Shown here one piece after another: positions 13,082 through 21,843 of a DNA stretch of 64,000 bases (positions are counted from its first letter, which is position 1; every line of letters starts with the position of its first letter). The notes under the pieces were generated by a model, which had not been told where the DNA came from, made no database searches, and was given only the letters and a program-made list of their open reading frames with translations. This stretch comes from FEB-7 sp963698265 (GTDB lineage: Bacteria; Pseudomonadota; Gammaproteobacteria; Burkholderiales; Usitatibacteraceae): positions 124,001-188,000 of the forward strand of contig CAVOQC010000005.1 in NCBI GenBank assembly GCA_963698265.1, written 5' to 3'. Made by a program: the position numbers and the translations under genes.

Positions 13082-15193
13082 ATGCCCGCCCCTCACATCG
13101 ACGAGAAACTCACCTACCGCGCCTGCCCCCTCTGCGAGGCCATCTGCGGCCTGGAACTCCGCACGCGCGGCGACGAAGTGACGGGGGTCCGGGGCGACGA
13201 CCGCGACACTCTTCAGCCGCGGCCACGTCTGCCCGAAGGCGGTGGCGCTCATCGACGTGCACCACGATCCCGACCGCCTGCGCGGCCCGGTGCGAAGGGT
13301 CGGCGATCGCTGGGAGCCCGATCGCCTGGGAGGAGGCCTTCGATCTCGTCGCGACGCGCGTCGCCGCCATCCAGCGCGAGCACGGCGCCGAACGCGCTCG
13401 CGATCTACCTCGGCAACCCGAACGCGCATCACCTGGGCCACATGCTCCACGCGCCGAACCTCGTGCGGGCGCTGCGCACGAAGAACCGCTTCTCCGCCAC
13501 CAGCGTGGACCAGCTTCCGCACCACGTCGTCGCGCACGCGATGTTCGGGCACATGTTCCTGCTGCCCATTCCCGACATCGACCGCACGGCGTACTGGCTG
13601 GTGTTGGGCGGCAATCCCGTCGCCTCCAACGGCAGCATGATGACGGCGCCGGATGTCGCCACGCGACTGAAGGCGATCCGCAGCCGCGGCGGCAAGGTCG
13701 TCGTGGTCGATCCGCGCCGCACGGAGACGGCGGAGGCGGCCACGCGCCACCACTTCATCCGTCCCGGCACGGACGCGGCGTTCCTCCTGGCACTCGTGAA
13801 CGCGCTTCTCGATCTGGGGCCGCCTCGCCTCGATCGCTACGGCGACAAGCTCGCGGGGACGGACACGGCGCTCGAGGCCATCCGTCCCTTCGGCGTCGAA
13901 CGCGCCGCGGCGCCCACCGGCATTGCCGCAAGTGCCATCCGCGAGATCGCCACGGAGCTTCGCGGCGCGCCGACGGCAGTGGCCTACGGACGCATGGGCC
14001 TCTCGACGCAGCCCTTCGGCACCGTCTGCCAGTGGCTCGTGCAGCTCGTGAATATCCTCACCGGCAACCTCGACGCGCCCGGCGGCGCACTGCCGACATT
14101 CCCGGCCGTGCCCATGACCGGCCCCGGCACGCGTCCCGGCGGGCTCGGCCGCTACGCAAGCCGCGTTTCGTCCCGTCCCTCCTTCGGCGGCGAGTTTCCG
14201 GTAGCGGCGATGGTCGAGGAGATGGAGACACCCGGCGAAGGTCAGATCCGCGCGATGCTCACCATCGCGGGCAACCCCGTGTCGTCGACGCCCAACGGCC
14301 GCCGCGTGGACCGCGCTTTGGCCGGCCTCGACTTCATGGCCGCGATCGACATTTACGTGAACGAGACCACGCGACACGCGCAAGTGATCCTGCCGCCGAC
14401 GACATCCCTCGCGCACGAGAACTACGACATCGTGTTCAACGCGCTCGCGATCCGAAACGTCGCGCGCCTGAGTCCGCCCGCCGTCGCCAAGCCGCCGGGG
14501 GAGCTATTCGACTGGGAGGTGCTGAACGGCCTGGGGCTCGCCTATGGAAAGGCTACCGGCACGCCCTTCAAACCCCTGCCGCCGCCCACCGCCGTGCTGG
14601 GTGCAGCCCTTGCCGCGGGTCCTCACAAGGACAAGGTCACGATGGCCTCGCTCAAGGCGGCCGAGCACGGCATCGACCTCGGCGCCCTGGAACCTTCGCT
14701 GCTCGCCCGCCTGGAGACGCCCGATGGAAGAATCGCGTGCGCGCCCCCCGCGTTCGTGGCGGATCTTGCGCGCGTGGAATCCGAACTCATCGACAAGCCC
14801 GATGCGGGACAACTTCGCCTCTTCGGCCGCCGCCACGTGCGCAGCAACAATTCCTGGATGCACAACGCGCATCGCCTCGTGAAGGGCCCGCGCCGCGACC
14901 AGCTCTGGATCCACCCCGACGACGCAAGCGCGCACGGCATCGTGGAGGGGTGCGAGGTGTGCCTCGCCTCGCGCACGGGCGAAGTTCGCGTCACGGCCCA
15001 CGTCACGGACCGCGTGATGCCGGGCGCGGTATGCCTGCCCCACGGCTTCGGGCAAGGGCGCGAAGGCGTGCGCCTGTCGGTCGCATCCGGAATTGCGGGC
15101 GCCAGCTACAACGACGTCACGGACGAGAGCGCGATCGATCCCCTTTCCGGCAATGCGGCATTGAATGCGCTGCCGGTGACTGTCTCGCGCTAG
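13082..15193 (+). pseudogene. Molybdopterin oxidoreductase gene with three single-base insertions
   Basis: A 703-codon frame stays open from end to end and encodes a DMSO-reductase-family molybdopterin enzyme. The first three cluster ligands are present in CPLCEAIC (C15, C18, C22), and blocks LVLGGNPVASNGSM, VVVDPRRTETA and the C-terminal MoCo-binding domain are recognisable. Between about 13210 and 13392, however, the frame-0 translation is nonsense. The natural continuation (FSRGHVCPKAVALIDVHH, then WEPIAWEEAFDLVATRV) is recovered only by removing one base near 13211, one near 13318 and one near 13391. Three +1 changes restore the frame, so the product would be scrambled for 60 residues and would lose the fourth cluster cysteine in VCPK. 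The substrate is unknown. Sequencing error is possible. Confidence 0.75.
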
Positions 15194-15196
15194 GAA

Positions 15197-15244
15197 AAAC
15201 AGGGGACGCTCCCCATCTCCGAGATCAGAGGTGGAGAGCGCCCC
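15197..15244. repeat. Imperfect palindrome between convergent genes
   Basis: The arms ggggacgctccccatct (15202-15218) and aggtggagagcgcccc (15229-15244) are near complements and would form a strong hairpin in either transcript. It lies between a plus-strand gene ending at 15193 and a minus-strand gene ending at 15284, so a bidirectional transcription stop is plausible, although there is no T-run. The 13-mer aaacaggggacgc at its left edge recurs as its reverse complement at 17607-17619. Confidence 0.4.
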
Positions 15245-15283
15245 GGTTTCGCGCACCTGCGCTGGTTGCGTGAGCGTTCTGCG

Positions 15284-15868
15284 TCAGGCGGCGCGTTCCT
15301 GATGCGCGCGCCGGGTTGATGCCGACGCGCGAACCCGCATTGCGAGGCCCAGCAAGCCCGAGCAGCCGAGCGCGACGGTGATCGGCATGCCGACGAGCAC
15401 GATCGGCGCCCAGGGCGCCGCCGCGAAGCTGCCGCCCGCCTGTCCTTCGGCAAGCGCAGCACCGATAGCCGCGAGCAGGACGTCGATCGCCAGGACGACG
15501 GTCCACGGTGTTGCGGCACCTTGCCTGTCGAGCCAGCCACGAATGCGCGCGTCCACCGTGACCGATGCCACGGCAAAGCCGACCGCGAAGAGGGCCAGCG
15601 CCATGAAGACTTCCACCGGCAGCCGGGTGAAGACCTGCGCTCGCGTGGCCAGTACGACAAAGCCGGCCCACAGGCCAATGGCAAGCGCAACGGTGATTCG
15701 CGCATCTGCGTAATCGTCACGGTTCGTCACGGTCGCTCCTGCTCGTCGGTTCACGGCAACGGAGCCGGTAACGGATCGGCCGGGTGATTGGCGTTTGCGG
15801 GAGTCGCCGGGTTTCTCCGCTGCGGGCACTTCGAAGTCCATCTTTCGAACGGGTAGGGAATGGTTCAT
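15284..15868 (-). CDS. Hypothetical small multi-span membrane protein
   Basis: A 194-residue protein with a polar, basic N-terminal region of about 60 residues and then four hydrophobic segments: ITVALAIGLWAGFVVLATRA, VEVFMALALFAVGFAVASV, WTVVLAIDVLLAAIGAALA, and IVLVGMPITVALGCSGLLGL, ending in a basic tail. I do not recognise the family. The ATG at 15868 has GAGG seven bases upstream. A start nearer the first span, such as the GTG that opens VTNRDDYADARI, would also be reasonable. It is divergent from the regulator gene at 16059, so the two may share a control region. Confidence 0.55.
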   Translation of the reverse strand: MNHSLPVRKMDFEVPAAEKPGDSRKRQSPGRSVTGSVAVNRRAGATVTNRDDYADARITVALAIGLWAGFVVLATRAQVFTRLPVEVFMALALFAVGFAVASVTVDARIRGWLDRQGAATPWTVVLAIDVLLAAIGAALAEGQAGGSFAAAPWAPIVLVGMPITVALGCSGLLGLAMRVRASASTRRAHQERAA

Positions 15869-16008
15869 GGATTGCCTCGCTGGGTTGGGTGGGCGGCCGG
15901 AGCAATGTGGCGCTTTCGTGATGCCCGCTCCGGTTTGATGCCTGCTCATGCGTGCCGCTGATCTACGACTGCAGTGTCGTCACGGCGCACCCGCCCAGTC
16001 CTTTGAAA

Positions 16009-16037
16009 TCCCTAAACGTTTCCCAAATGTCCCTAAA
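16009..16037 (+). promoter_or_regulatory. Candidate operator: direct repeats tccctaaa upstream of the regulator gene
   Basis: The octamer tccctaaa occurs at 16009-16016 and 16030-16037, 21 bases apart or two helical turns, with a related tcccaaa at 16021-16027 between them. The repeats lie 22 bases before the TTG start of the winged-helix regulator and in the divergent region with the gene at 15868. OmpR-type winged helices bind direct repeats with about 10-base spacing, so autoregulation is a reasonable guess. No experiment or database match supports it. Confidence 0.35.
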
Positions 16038-16058
16038 ATGCGGTTTTGAGGGGGGCAC

Positions 16059-17600
16059 TTGCAGAACGCCTATCGCTTCGATCGCTTCGAAGTCAGGCCG
16101 GCAGAGCGCCTGTTGCTCGTCGAGGGCGCGCCGGCGGTCATCGGCGCCCGGGCCTTCGACGTGCTGCTGTGCCTGCTGGCGCACCGCGATCGGGTCGTCA
16201 CGAAAAGCGAGCTGCTCGAGATCGCCTGGCCCGGCCTGGTGGTCGAGGAGAACAATCTTTCGGTGCAGGTCTCGGCGCTGCGCAAGGTCCTGGGCCGGGA
16301 GGCGATCGCCACGATTCCCGGGCGCGGCTATCGCTTCTCCCTAGAAGTGCGGCAGGAAGGCGTGTCGCCTCCGGGCGCGACACAAGTGGCCCCCGCAGCC
16401 TCGACGGACAGGCCCACGATCGCCGTCCTGCCGTTCAACGTGCTGTCGGATGACCCTCACGTGACGCTTCTGGCGGACGGACTGGCCGAAGACGTCATCG
16501 CGCTCCTCGCGCGCGTGCCCGGCTTCCTGCTGATCTCCCACGCATCGTCCTTCGCATTTCGCGAGCGCAATGCCAGCCTGCCGGAAGTGGCCCTTCAGCT
16601 CGGTGTGCGTTTCGTGGTCGAAGGCAGCGTGCGCCCGGTGGGTGAGGTGCTTCGGATCTCCACCCAGCTCACGGAGGCGGCATCGGGGCGCGTCCTGTGG
16701 AGCGGGCGCTTCGACAGCCACCCTGATGAGGCCGTCGACCTGCAGGAGGACATCGCGCGCGGAATCATCACGGAACTCGAACCGGAACTCCGGCGCGCGG
16801 AGATCGCGCATGTTCGCCGCCAGCGTCCCGAGAACCAGGATGCGTGGGCGCATTACCACCAGGCCGTCGGTGCGATCGCCCTGAAGGGTTGGGGCGAGGA
16901 TTCCATGGCCGAGGCGCGCTCCCACCTCCAGCAGAGCGTGACGCTCGACCCGTCCTTCGGCCTGGGGCACGCCCACTACGCGCTGTTGACCGCCCTGGCC
17001 GGAAACATCGGCTTGCTTGCCGATCCTTCGGGCATGAAAGGCGATGCGCTGGATGCCGCCAATCGCGCGATCGCACTGGATGAAGGCAGCTCCGAGGTGC
17101 TGGGCTATGCCGGTTGCGCATTGTGCGACCTGGGACACCTCGACCGGGGCGTTGAAATACTTCGCCAGGCGCTGGAGATCGACCCCAGCAATGCCCAGGC
17201 CCACGTCTCCCTGGGCACGGCACTGACCTTGATGGGGCAATTCAAGGAAGGTATCGAGACCATGCGCCTCGGGATGAAGATAAGCCCGCGGGACAGGCGT
17301 CTTGGCTTCTGGGGCTGGGCGCTGGGCATCTTCCTGCTCAGGGCCAATCGCGTCGAAGAGGCCCTGGAGGAGGCGCGCACCGCGAGCCGGCGTGATTCAA
17401 TGCTTTATCTCACGCGCGTCCTGGAGGCTGCGGCGCTCGACCGCTTGGGGCGTGAGGACGAGGCTCGCGCCGCGCTGGCGGTGGCGCGCCGACTTCGTGA
17501 ACGGCTCACCTTGAAGGAAGTGACGCTGACCCACGGGCGCCAGGTGGGTGAGCGGTTGGCGTTGCTGTGGGGCCCGAGCAAGGGGGATGCAAGCCCTTGA
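16059..17600 (+). CDS. Winged-helix regulator with TolB-like and TPR domains
   Basis: A 513-residue protein. Residues 1-100 are an OmpR/CadC-type winged helix (FDVLLCLLAHRDRVVTKSEL, then NNLSVQVSALRKVLG, then IPGRGYRF). Residues 118-245 match the TolB N-terminal-like domain common in adenylate-cyclase-type and transcriptional proteins (PTIAVLPFNVLSDD, LADGLAEDVIALLARV, FVVEGSVRPVG). The rest consists of TPR repeats (for example AIALDEGSSEVLGYAG and ALEIDPSNAQAHVSLGTAL). There is no receiver domain or catalytic cyclase domain, so signal input probably comes through the TPR part. The start is TTG at 16059 with GAGGGGGG upstream. Target genes are unknown; the divergent membrane protein gene is the nearest candidate. 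Confidence 0.8.
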   Translation: MQNAYRFDRFEVRPAERLLLVEGAPAVIGARAFDVLLCLLAHRDRVVTKSELLEIAWPGLVVEENNLSVQVSALRKVLGREAIATIPGRGYRFSLEVRQEGVSPPGATQVAPAASTDRPTIAVLPFNVLSDDPHVTLLADGLAEDVIALLARVPGFLLISHASSFAFRERNASLPEVALQLGVRFVVEGSVRPVGEVLRISTQLTEAASGRVLWSGRFDSHPDEAVDLQEDIARGIITELEPELRRAEIAHVRRQRPENQDAWAHYHQAVGAIALKGWGEDSMAEARSHLQQSVTLDPSFGLGHAHYALLTALAGNIGLLADPSGMKGDALDAANRAIALDEGSSEVLGYAGCALCDLGHLDRGVEILRQALEIDPSNAQAHVSLGTALTLMGQFKEGIETMRLGMKISPRDRRLGFWGWALGIFLLRANRVEEALEEARTASRRDSMLYLTRVLEAAALDRLGREDEARAALAVARRLRERLTLKEVTLTHGRQVGERLALLWGPSKGDASP

Positions 17601-17618
17601 AGGATTGCGTCCCCTGTT

Positions 17619-18132
17619 TCAGCCGCGCGAGGCGACCGCCGTGAGGATCGCCTGCAGGATCGCGACTGGCGTCGGCGGGCAGCCCGGTACCGCGACGTCC
17701 ACGGGGATCACGTTCGACGACCTTCCCGCAGCTCGCATAGCTCTCGCCGAAGATGCCGCCCGTGCAGCCGCAGTCGCCCACGGCGACGACGAGCTTCGGC
17801 GCAGGCGTGGCCTCCCAGGCGATGCGCAAGGCGTGCTCCATGTGCTTCGCGACCGGCCCGGTGACCAGCAGCATGTCCGCGTGGCGCGGACTCGCGACGA
17901 ACTTGATGCCCAGCCCCTCGAGGTTGTAGTAGGGGTTGTTCACCGCCTGGATCTCCAGCTCGCAGCCGTTGCAGGAGCCCGCGTCCACCTGGCGGATGGC
18001 GAGCGCGCGGCCGAGAAGGCGAAGCACTTCGGCCTGGATCTCCGGGGCGCGGGTGCGCAGCGCCTCGAGGGGCGAAGGGGCGTTCTCGCTCACGATGCCG
18101 GTGCGCACGATCCGCTTGAGGATGTGGATCAT
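17619..18132 (-). pseudogene. hyfI: HyfI/NuoB-like small subunit, frameshifted near the C-terminus
   Basis: This gene would encode a protein of about 170 residues, like the Fe-S small subunit of group-4 hydrogenases and NuoB of complex I. The cluster ligands visible are C54 and C57 in SCNGCELEI and the pair in GDCGCTGG (121-123). After about residue 139 the open frame loses homology and runs on to 17506. Removing one base near 17714-17719 restores the expected ending (NVIPVDVAVPGCPPTPVAIL) with the last cluster ligand in PGCPP, and stops at 17619. The ATG at 18132 overlaps the hyfG stop by one base (TGATG). Without correction the N2-type cluster could not form. An assembly error is possible. 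Confidence 0.8.
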
Positions 18133-19688
18133 CAGCCGTCCTGCCCCGAGTAGCTCAGGTTGAAGCTCTTGTTGATGAGCGGGAAGTCGGGAACGATGTT
18201 GCCCATCACCGCGTGCTCGATCACCGGCCAGTTCTGCCACGAGGGGTCGTGGGCGTGGCAGCGGCGGATCCTGCCGTCCTCGCCCGCCTCGAGTGCGACG
18301 AGCACCTCGCCGCGCCATCCTTCGACCCAGCCCACGCCGAACGCCTGCGCCTTTGGCTGCGGAAGCTCCACGCGCAACTCGCCGTCCGGGGCGCCCATCG
18401 CGATCGCGCGCACCAGCCGCAGGGATTCGAGCGCCTCGTCGAAGCGCAGGTGCACGCGCGCGGCCACGTCGCCCGCGGCGTAGCCGGCCTTGCGAACGCC
18501 AAGCTCGCCGTAGGGCGCCGCCGGGAAATCCGCGCGCAGGTCGTTGGCCTGCCCGCTCGCCCTTCCCGCGAGCCCCGTGAGGCCGAGCTTCCTCGCGAGC
18601 TCCGGCGTCACGCGCCCCGTCGTGAGGAAGCGATCCTGCAGCCCCGCGTGCTCGTCGAAGATGTCGCGCAGGTCGCGAACCTCCGCTTCGATCGCCTTGG
18701 ACTCGGCCACCATGCGCTCGGCGCCCGCGGCGTCGAAGCCGCCCGCAACCCCGCCCGGCACGATGAGGTCCATGAGCAGGCGGTGGCCGAAGACCTCGCC
18801 GCTCGTGCGCAGCCAGTCTTCCTTCAGGCGCATGAACTGCGAAAGCGCGAAGGCGAGCGCGGCGTCGTTGCCCAGCGCGCCCAGGTCGCCCAGGTGGTTC
18901 GCCACGCGCTCGCGCTCCAGGGCGAGGGCGCGGATCCAGCGCGCGCGCGGCGGCGGCACCACGCCCAGCAGCGATTCCGCGGCCTGCGCGTAGGCCCAGG
19001 CATAGGCGACCGTCGAATCGCCGGAGACACGGCCCGCGAGGCGATGGCCCTCGGCGACGGTGAAGTCCTCGAAGCGCTTCTCGATCCCCTTGTGCACGTA
19101 GCCCAGCCGCGCCTCGAGTCGCAGCACCTTCTCGCCCACGACGGAAAAGCGGAAATGCCCCGGCTCGATGATCCCGGCGTGGATCGGGCCCACGGGGATC
19201 TCGTGCACGCCGTCGCCCTCGACGCGCACGAATGCGTAGTCGGCGAGCGCGTTGGGCGGCAGCTTCGCCGCGTCGAAGTCGCGGCGAAGTGGAAAGGCGT
19301 CCTCGGCCCACGCGCCGTGGCGAAGCCACGGGCGGGTGTCCGCCGCGCCCGATGCGGCGATGCCCAGCAGGTCGTGGAGCGCGCGCTGCATGCGCCCCGC
19401 CGCCGGGAAGAGCCCCGAGAGGTCCGGGTACGAGGGCGCGGGGTCCGCCACGACGAGGCGCACGATCGCGAGCCCCGCCTGCACCGCGTAGGCGGCGTAC
19501 ACCGAGAACTCATCTTCGTCCTCGGAGAGGTCGCGGTGGTCCGCGCCCCACAGCGACACGAGGCGCCCGCCGCCTTCGCGCGCAAGCCGCGCGGCCTCGG
19601 TCCACTGCCACTCGCCCACGGCGGCAATCGCCACTGGCGCGTCGCCGGGGAGCGCGGTCCAGGTGAGGTTGAGGCCCGGAATGCGCAT
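18132..19688 (-). CDS. hyfG: HyfG-like large subunit lacking NiFe ligands (Ehr-type)
   Basis: A 518-residue fusion of NuoC-like and NuoD-like parts, as in HycE/HyfG. The N-terminal 150 residues are NuoC-like. The NuoD-like part begins with PVGPIHAGIIEPGHFRFSV (residues 166-184) and LGYVHKGIEKRF. The first NiFe motif position reads AGRVSGDSTVAYAWA (218-232) and the last reads AHDPSWQNWPVIEHAV, neither with a cysteine pair. The protein has only one cysteine, just before HDPSW. NiFe hydrogenases need four, so it cannot bind a NiFe centre. This fits the energy-converting hydrogenase-related (Ehr) complexes. The electron donor and acceptor are unknown. It starts five bases after the hyfF stop. Confidence 0.88.
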   Translation of the reverse strand: MRIPGLNLTWTALPGDAPVAIAAVGEWQWTEAARLAREGGGRLVSLWGADHRDLSEDEDEFSVYAAYAVQAGLAIVRLVVADPAPSYPDLSGLFPAAGRMQRALHDLLGIAASGAADTRPWLRHGAWAEDAFPLRRDFDAAKLPPNALADYAFVRVEGDGVHEIPVGPIHAGIIEPGHFRFSVVGEKVLRLEARLGYVHKGIEKRFEDFTVAEGHRLAGRVSGDSTVAYAWAYAQAAESLLGVVPPPRARWIRALALERERVANHLGDLGALGNDAALAFALSQFMRLKEDWLRTSGEVFGHRLLMDLIVPGGVAGGFDAAGAERMVAESKAIEAEVRDLRDIFDEHAGLQDRFLTTGRVTPELARKLGLTGLAGRASGQANDLRADFPAAPYGELGVRKAGYAAGDVAARVHLRFDEALESLRLVRAIAMGAPDGELRVELPQPKAQAFGVGWVEGWRGEVLVALEAGEDGRIRRCHAHDPSWQNWPVIEHAVMGNIVPDFPLINKSFNLSYSGQDG

Positions 19689-19693
19689 GGCCG

Positions 19694-21145
19694 CTAGCCC
19701 AGCAACTTCGCCGCCTCGGCGTACCAGGCCGCGAGGTAGGGCGGGATGTAGAGGCCCAGGAGCAGCCCCAGGCCCAGGTGCACGAACACCGGAACCAGCG
19801 CCGGCTGGTGCGCGAGGGGCTGCATGTGCGTGTCGCCGAAGACCATGGGCTGCACGCGGCTGAAGATGGCGGCGAAGGCCACGCCGAGGGCGAGCAGCAG
19901 GAAGGGCGTGGCCCAGGGGTGCTCGCGCATCGCCGTGGTGAGGATCAGGAACTCGCTCGCGAAGACGCCGAAGGGCGGCATGCCCAGGATCGCGAGCGTG
20001 CCGATCATGAGCCCCCAGCCCACTGTGGGGCTCACCTTCATGAGGCCGCGGATGTCCTCCATCACCTGCGTGCCGGCCTTCTGCGCGGCGTGGCCCACGG
20101 CGAAGAAGATCGCGCTCTTCACGAGCGAGTGCACCGTCATGTGCAGCAGGCCCGCGAAGCTGGCGATGGGCCCGCCCATGCCGAAGGCGAAGGTGATGAG
20201 CCCCATGTGCTCGATCGACGAGTAGGCGAACATGCGCTTCACGTCGCGCTGGCGGGAGAGGAAGAAGGCCGCCACCACCACCGAGAGCAGCCCGAAGCCC
20301 ATCATCATGTTGCTCGCGAAGCGCGAATCCAGCGCGCCGTCGGCCAGCACCTTGCAGCGCAGGACCGAGTAGAGCGCAACGTTCAGGAGCAGCCCCGAGA
20401 GCACCGCGGAGATCGGCGTCGGCCCCTCGGCGTGCGCATCCGGCAGCCAGTTGTGCAGCGGCACGAGGCCGACCTTGGTGCCGTAGCCCACGAGGAGGAA
20501 CACGAACGCGAGCGACATGATCGCGGGCTCGAGGTCGCCCTTCACGAGGTTCAGGTGCGTCCAGAGGAGCGCGTTGCCCTCCGCGCCCAGCACGCGCTCG
20601 GCGGCGAAGTAGAGGAGGATCGTGCCGAAGAGCGCCTGGGCGATGCCCACGCCGCAGAGGATGAAGTACTTCCACGCGGCTTCCAGGCTCGCGGCCGTGC
20701 GGTAGACGGACACCAGCAGCACCGTCGCGAGCGTGGCCGCCTCCATTGCGACCCAGAGAATGCCCATGTTGTTCGTGGTGAGGGCGAGCAGCATGGTGAA
20801 CATGAACGCCTGGTACATGCTGTGGTACAGGCGCAGCCGCGGCCCGGTCATCTTTCCCTTCTCGCGCTCGATGCGCATGTAGGGGCGCGAGAAGAGCGAG
20901 GTCGTGAACCCCACGAAGGCGGTGAGGGTCACGAGGAAGACGTTCAGCGCGTCGACGAAGAACTGCTCGTCCCAGGCGGTGACGGGCCCCCCCGAGATGA
21001 CCACGGCGGTGAGCCAGGCGGCGGCCGCGAAGGTCGCGAGGCTGAAGGCGGCGTTCACCTCCGGCGCGAAGTCGCGGTCGCCCAGCAGCCACAGGAAGGG
21101 CCCGCCCAGGAGCGGGATGGCGAGGAGGACGAAGAAGGCCTCCAT
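19694..21145 (-). CDS. hyfF: HyfF-like antiporter-type membrane subunit
   Basis: A 483-residue protein with about 13-14 membrane spans, of the Mrp/NuoL-M-N antiporter family. Signatures include the glutamate-containing helix ILWVAMEAATLATVLLVS, the lysine in GYGTKVGLVPLHNWLPDAHAEGPTPISAVLSG, and the helix KRMFAYSSIEHMGLI. These charged residues line the proton or sodium path. In HyfF/Ehr complexes this is one of two ion-pumping subunits; the other here is HyfB. The ATG at 21145 follows the hyfE stop by 33 bases, the longest gap in the operon. Confidence 0.9.
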   Translation of the reverse strand: MEAFFVLLAIPLLGGPFLWLLGDRDFAPEVNAAFSLATFAAAAWLTAVVISGGPVTAWDEQFFVDALNVFLVTLTAFVGFTTSLFSRPYMRIEREKGKMTGPRLRLYHSMYQAFMFTMLLALTTNNMGILWVAMEAATLATVLLVSVYRTAASLEAAWKYFILCGVGIAQALFGTILLYFAAERVLGAEGNALLWTHLNLVKGDLEPAIMSLAFVFLLVGYGTKVGLVPLHNWLPDAHAEGPTPISAVLSGLLLNVALYSVLRCKVLADGALDSRFASNMMMGFGLLSVVVAAFFLSRQRDVKRMFAYSSIEHMGLITFAFGMGGPIASFAGLLHMTVHSLVKSAIFFAVGHAAQKAGTQVMEDIRGLMKVSPTVGWGLMIGTLAILGMPPFGVFASEFLILTTAMREHPWATPFLLLALGVAFAAIFSRVQPMVFGDTHMQPLAHQPALVPVFVHLGLGLLLGLYIPPYLAAWYAEAAKLLG

Positions 21146-21178
21146 TTATGCCTGCCTGACGGCTCGTGCCTCGATCAC

Positions 21179-21838
21179 TCAGTCCTCCTTGAGCTTCTCG
21201 AGGTGATGGATGTCGAGCGAATCGAACTGCTCGCGGATCTGGAACATGAACACGCCCAGGATGATCATGCCCACCAGCACGTCGAGGGCGATGCCCAGCT
21301 CCACCACCATCGGCATGCCGTAGGTGGCGCTGGTCGCGGCGAAGAAGAGGCCGTTCTCCATCGCCAGGAACCCGATCACCTGCGGCACGGCCTTGGAGCG
21401 CGTGATCATCATGAGGAAGGCCATGAGCACGCAAGCGAGCGCGATGCCGAGCGTGCCGCGGGCGATGGAGTTCGAGAACTCCGAGATCGGCAGCGCGAGG
21501 TTGAAGGCGAAGACCACCAGCACGATCCCCACCAGCATCATCGTCGGGATGTTGATGAGGGTCTCGATGTCCCACTTCACGTTCAGGCGCCGGATGAGCC
21601 GGTGCAGGATAAGCGGCAGCGCCACCACCTTCAGCACGAAGGTGATCCCGGCCGACCAGTAGAGGTGGTGCTGGCCCGTCGCCCAGGCGACCGTGACCGT
21701 GGAGCCCACGAGGGCGAGGCCCTGGAGCGCGAAGAGGTTGATGAGCGTGACGATGCGCCGCTGCGAGAGCATCGCGAAGGCGATGAGCAGCAGCACCGAG
21801 GCGAAGAGGTTGATGACCTGGCTGGTGAGGGAGGTCAC
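21179..21838 (-). CDS. hyfE: HyfE-like small membrane subunit
   Basis: A 219-residue protein with six hydrophobic segments and the HyfE signature, including LYWSAGITFVLKVVALPLIL, RRLNVKWDIETLINIPTMM and IGFLAMENGLFFAATSATYGMPMVVELGIALDVLVG split over two helices. HyfE corresponds to a fusion resembling NuoK with extra helices and contains membrane glutamates (GFLAMENG and MVVELG) equivalent to those in complex I. The GTG at 21838 lies five bases after the hyfC stop; no strong ribosome-binding site is seen, so translation is probably coupled. A longer frame upstream to 22717 is a shadow of hyfC. Confidence 0.88.
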   Translation of the reverse strand: MTSLTSQVINLFASVLLLIAFAMLSQRRIVTLINLFALQGLALVGSTVTVAWATGQHHLYWSAGITFVLKVVALPLILHRLIRRLNVKWDIETLINIPTMMLVGIVLVVFAFNLALPISEFSNSIARGTLGIALACVLMAFLMMITRSKAVPQVIGFLAMENGLFFAATSATYGMPMVVELGIALDVLVGMIILGVFMFQIREQFDSLDIHHLEKLKED

Positions 21839-21843
21839 GGCGC

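Noticed and set aside
12881..14416. 511-codon minus-strand frame opposite the molybdopterin gene
   Set aside because: Low-complexity Arg/Ala/His composition, no motif and no start signal; it is antisense to a recognisable enzyme. It also has no integrase motifs.
17619..19688. Functional group-4 NiFe hydrogenase (formate hydrogenlyase)
   Set aside because: The large subunit has one cysteine in total and lacks both NiFe-binding motifs; no formate dehydrogenase-ferredoxin link or hyp genes are seen nearby.
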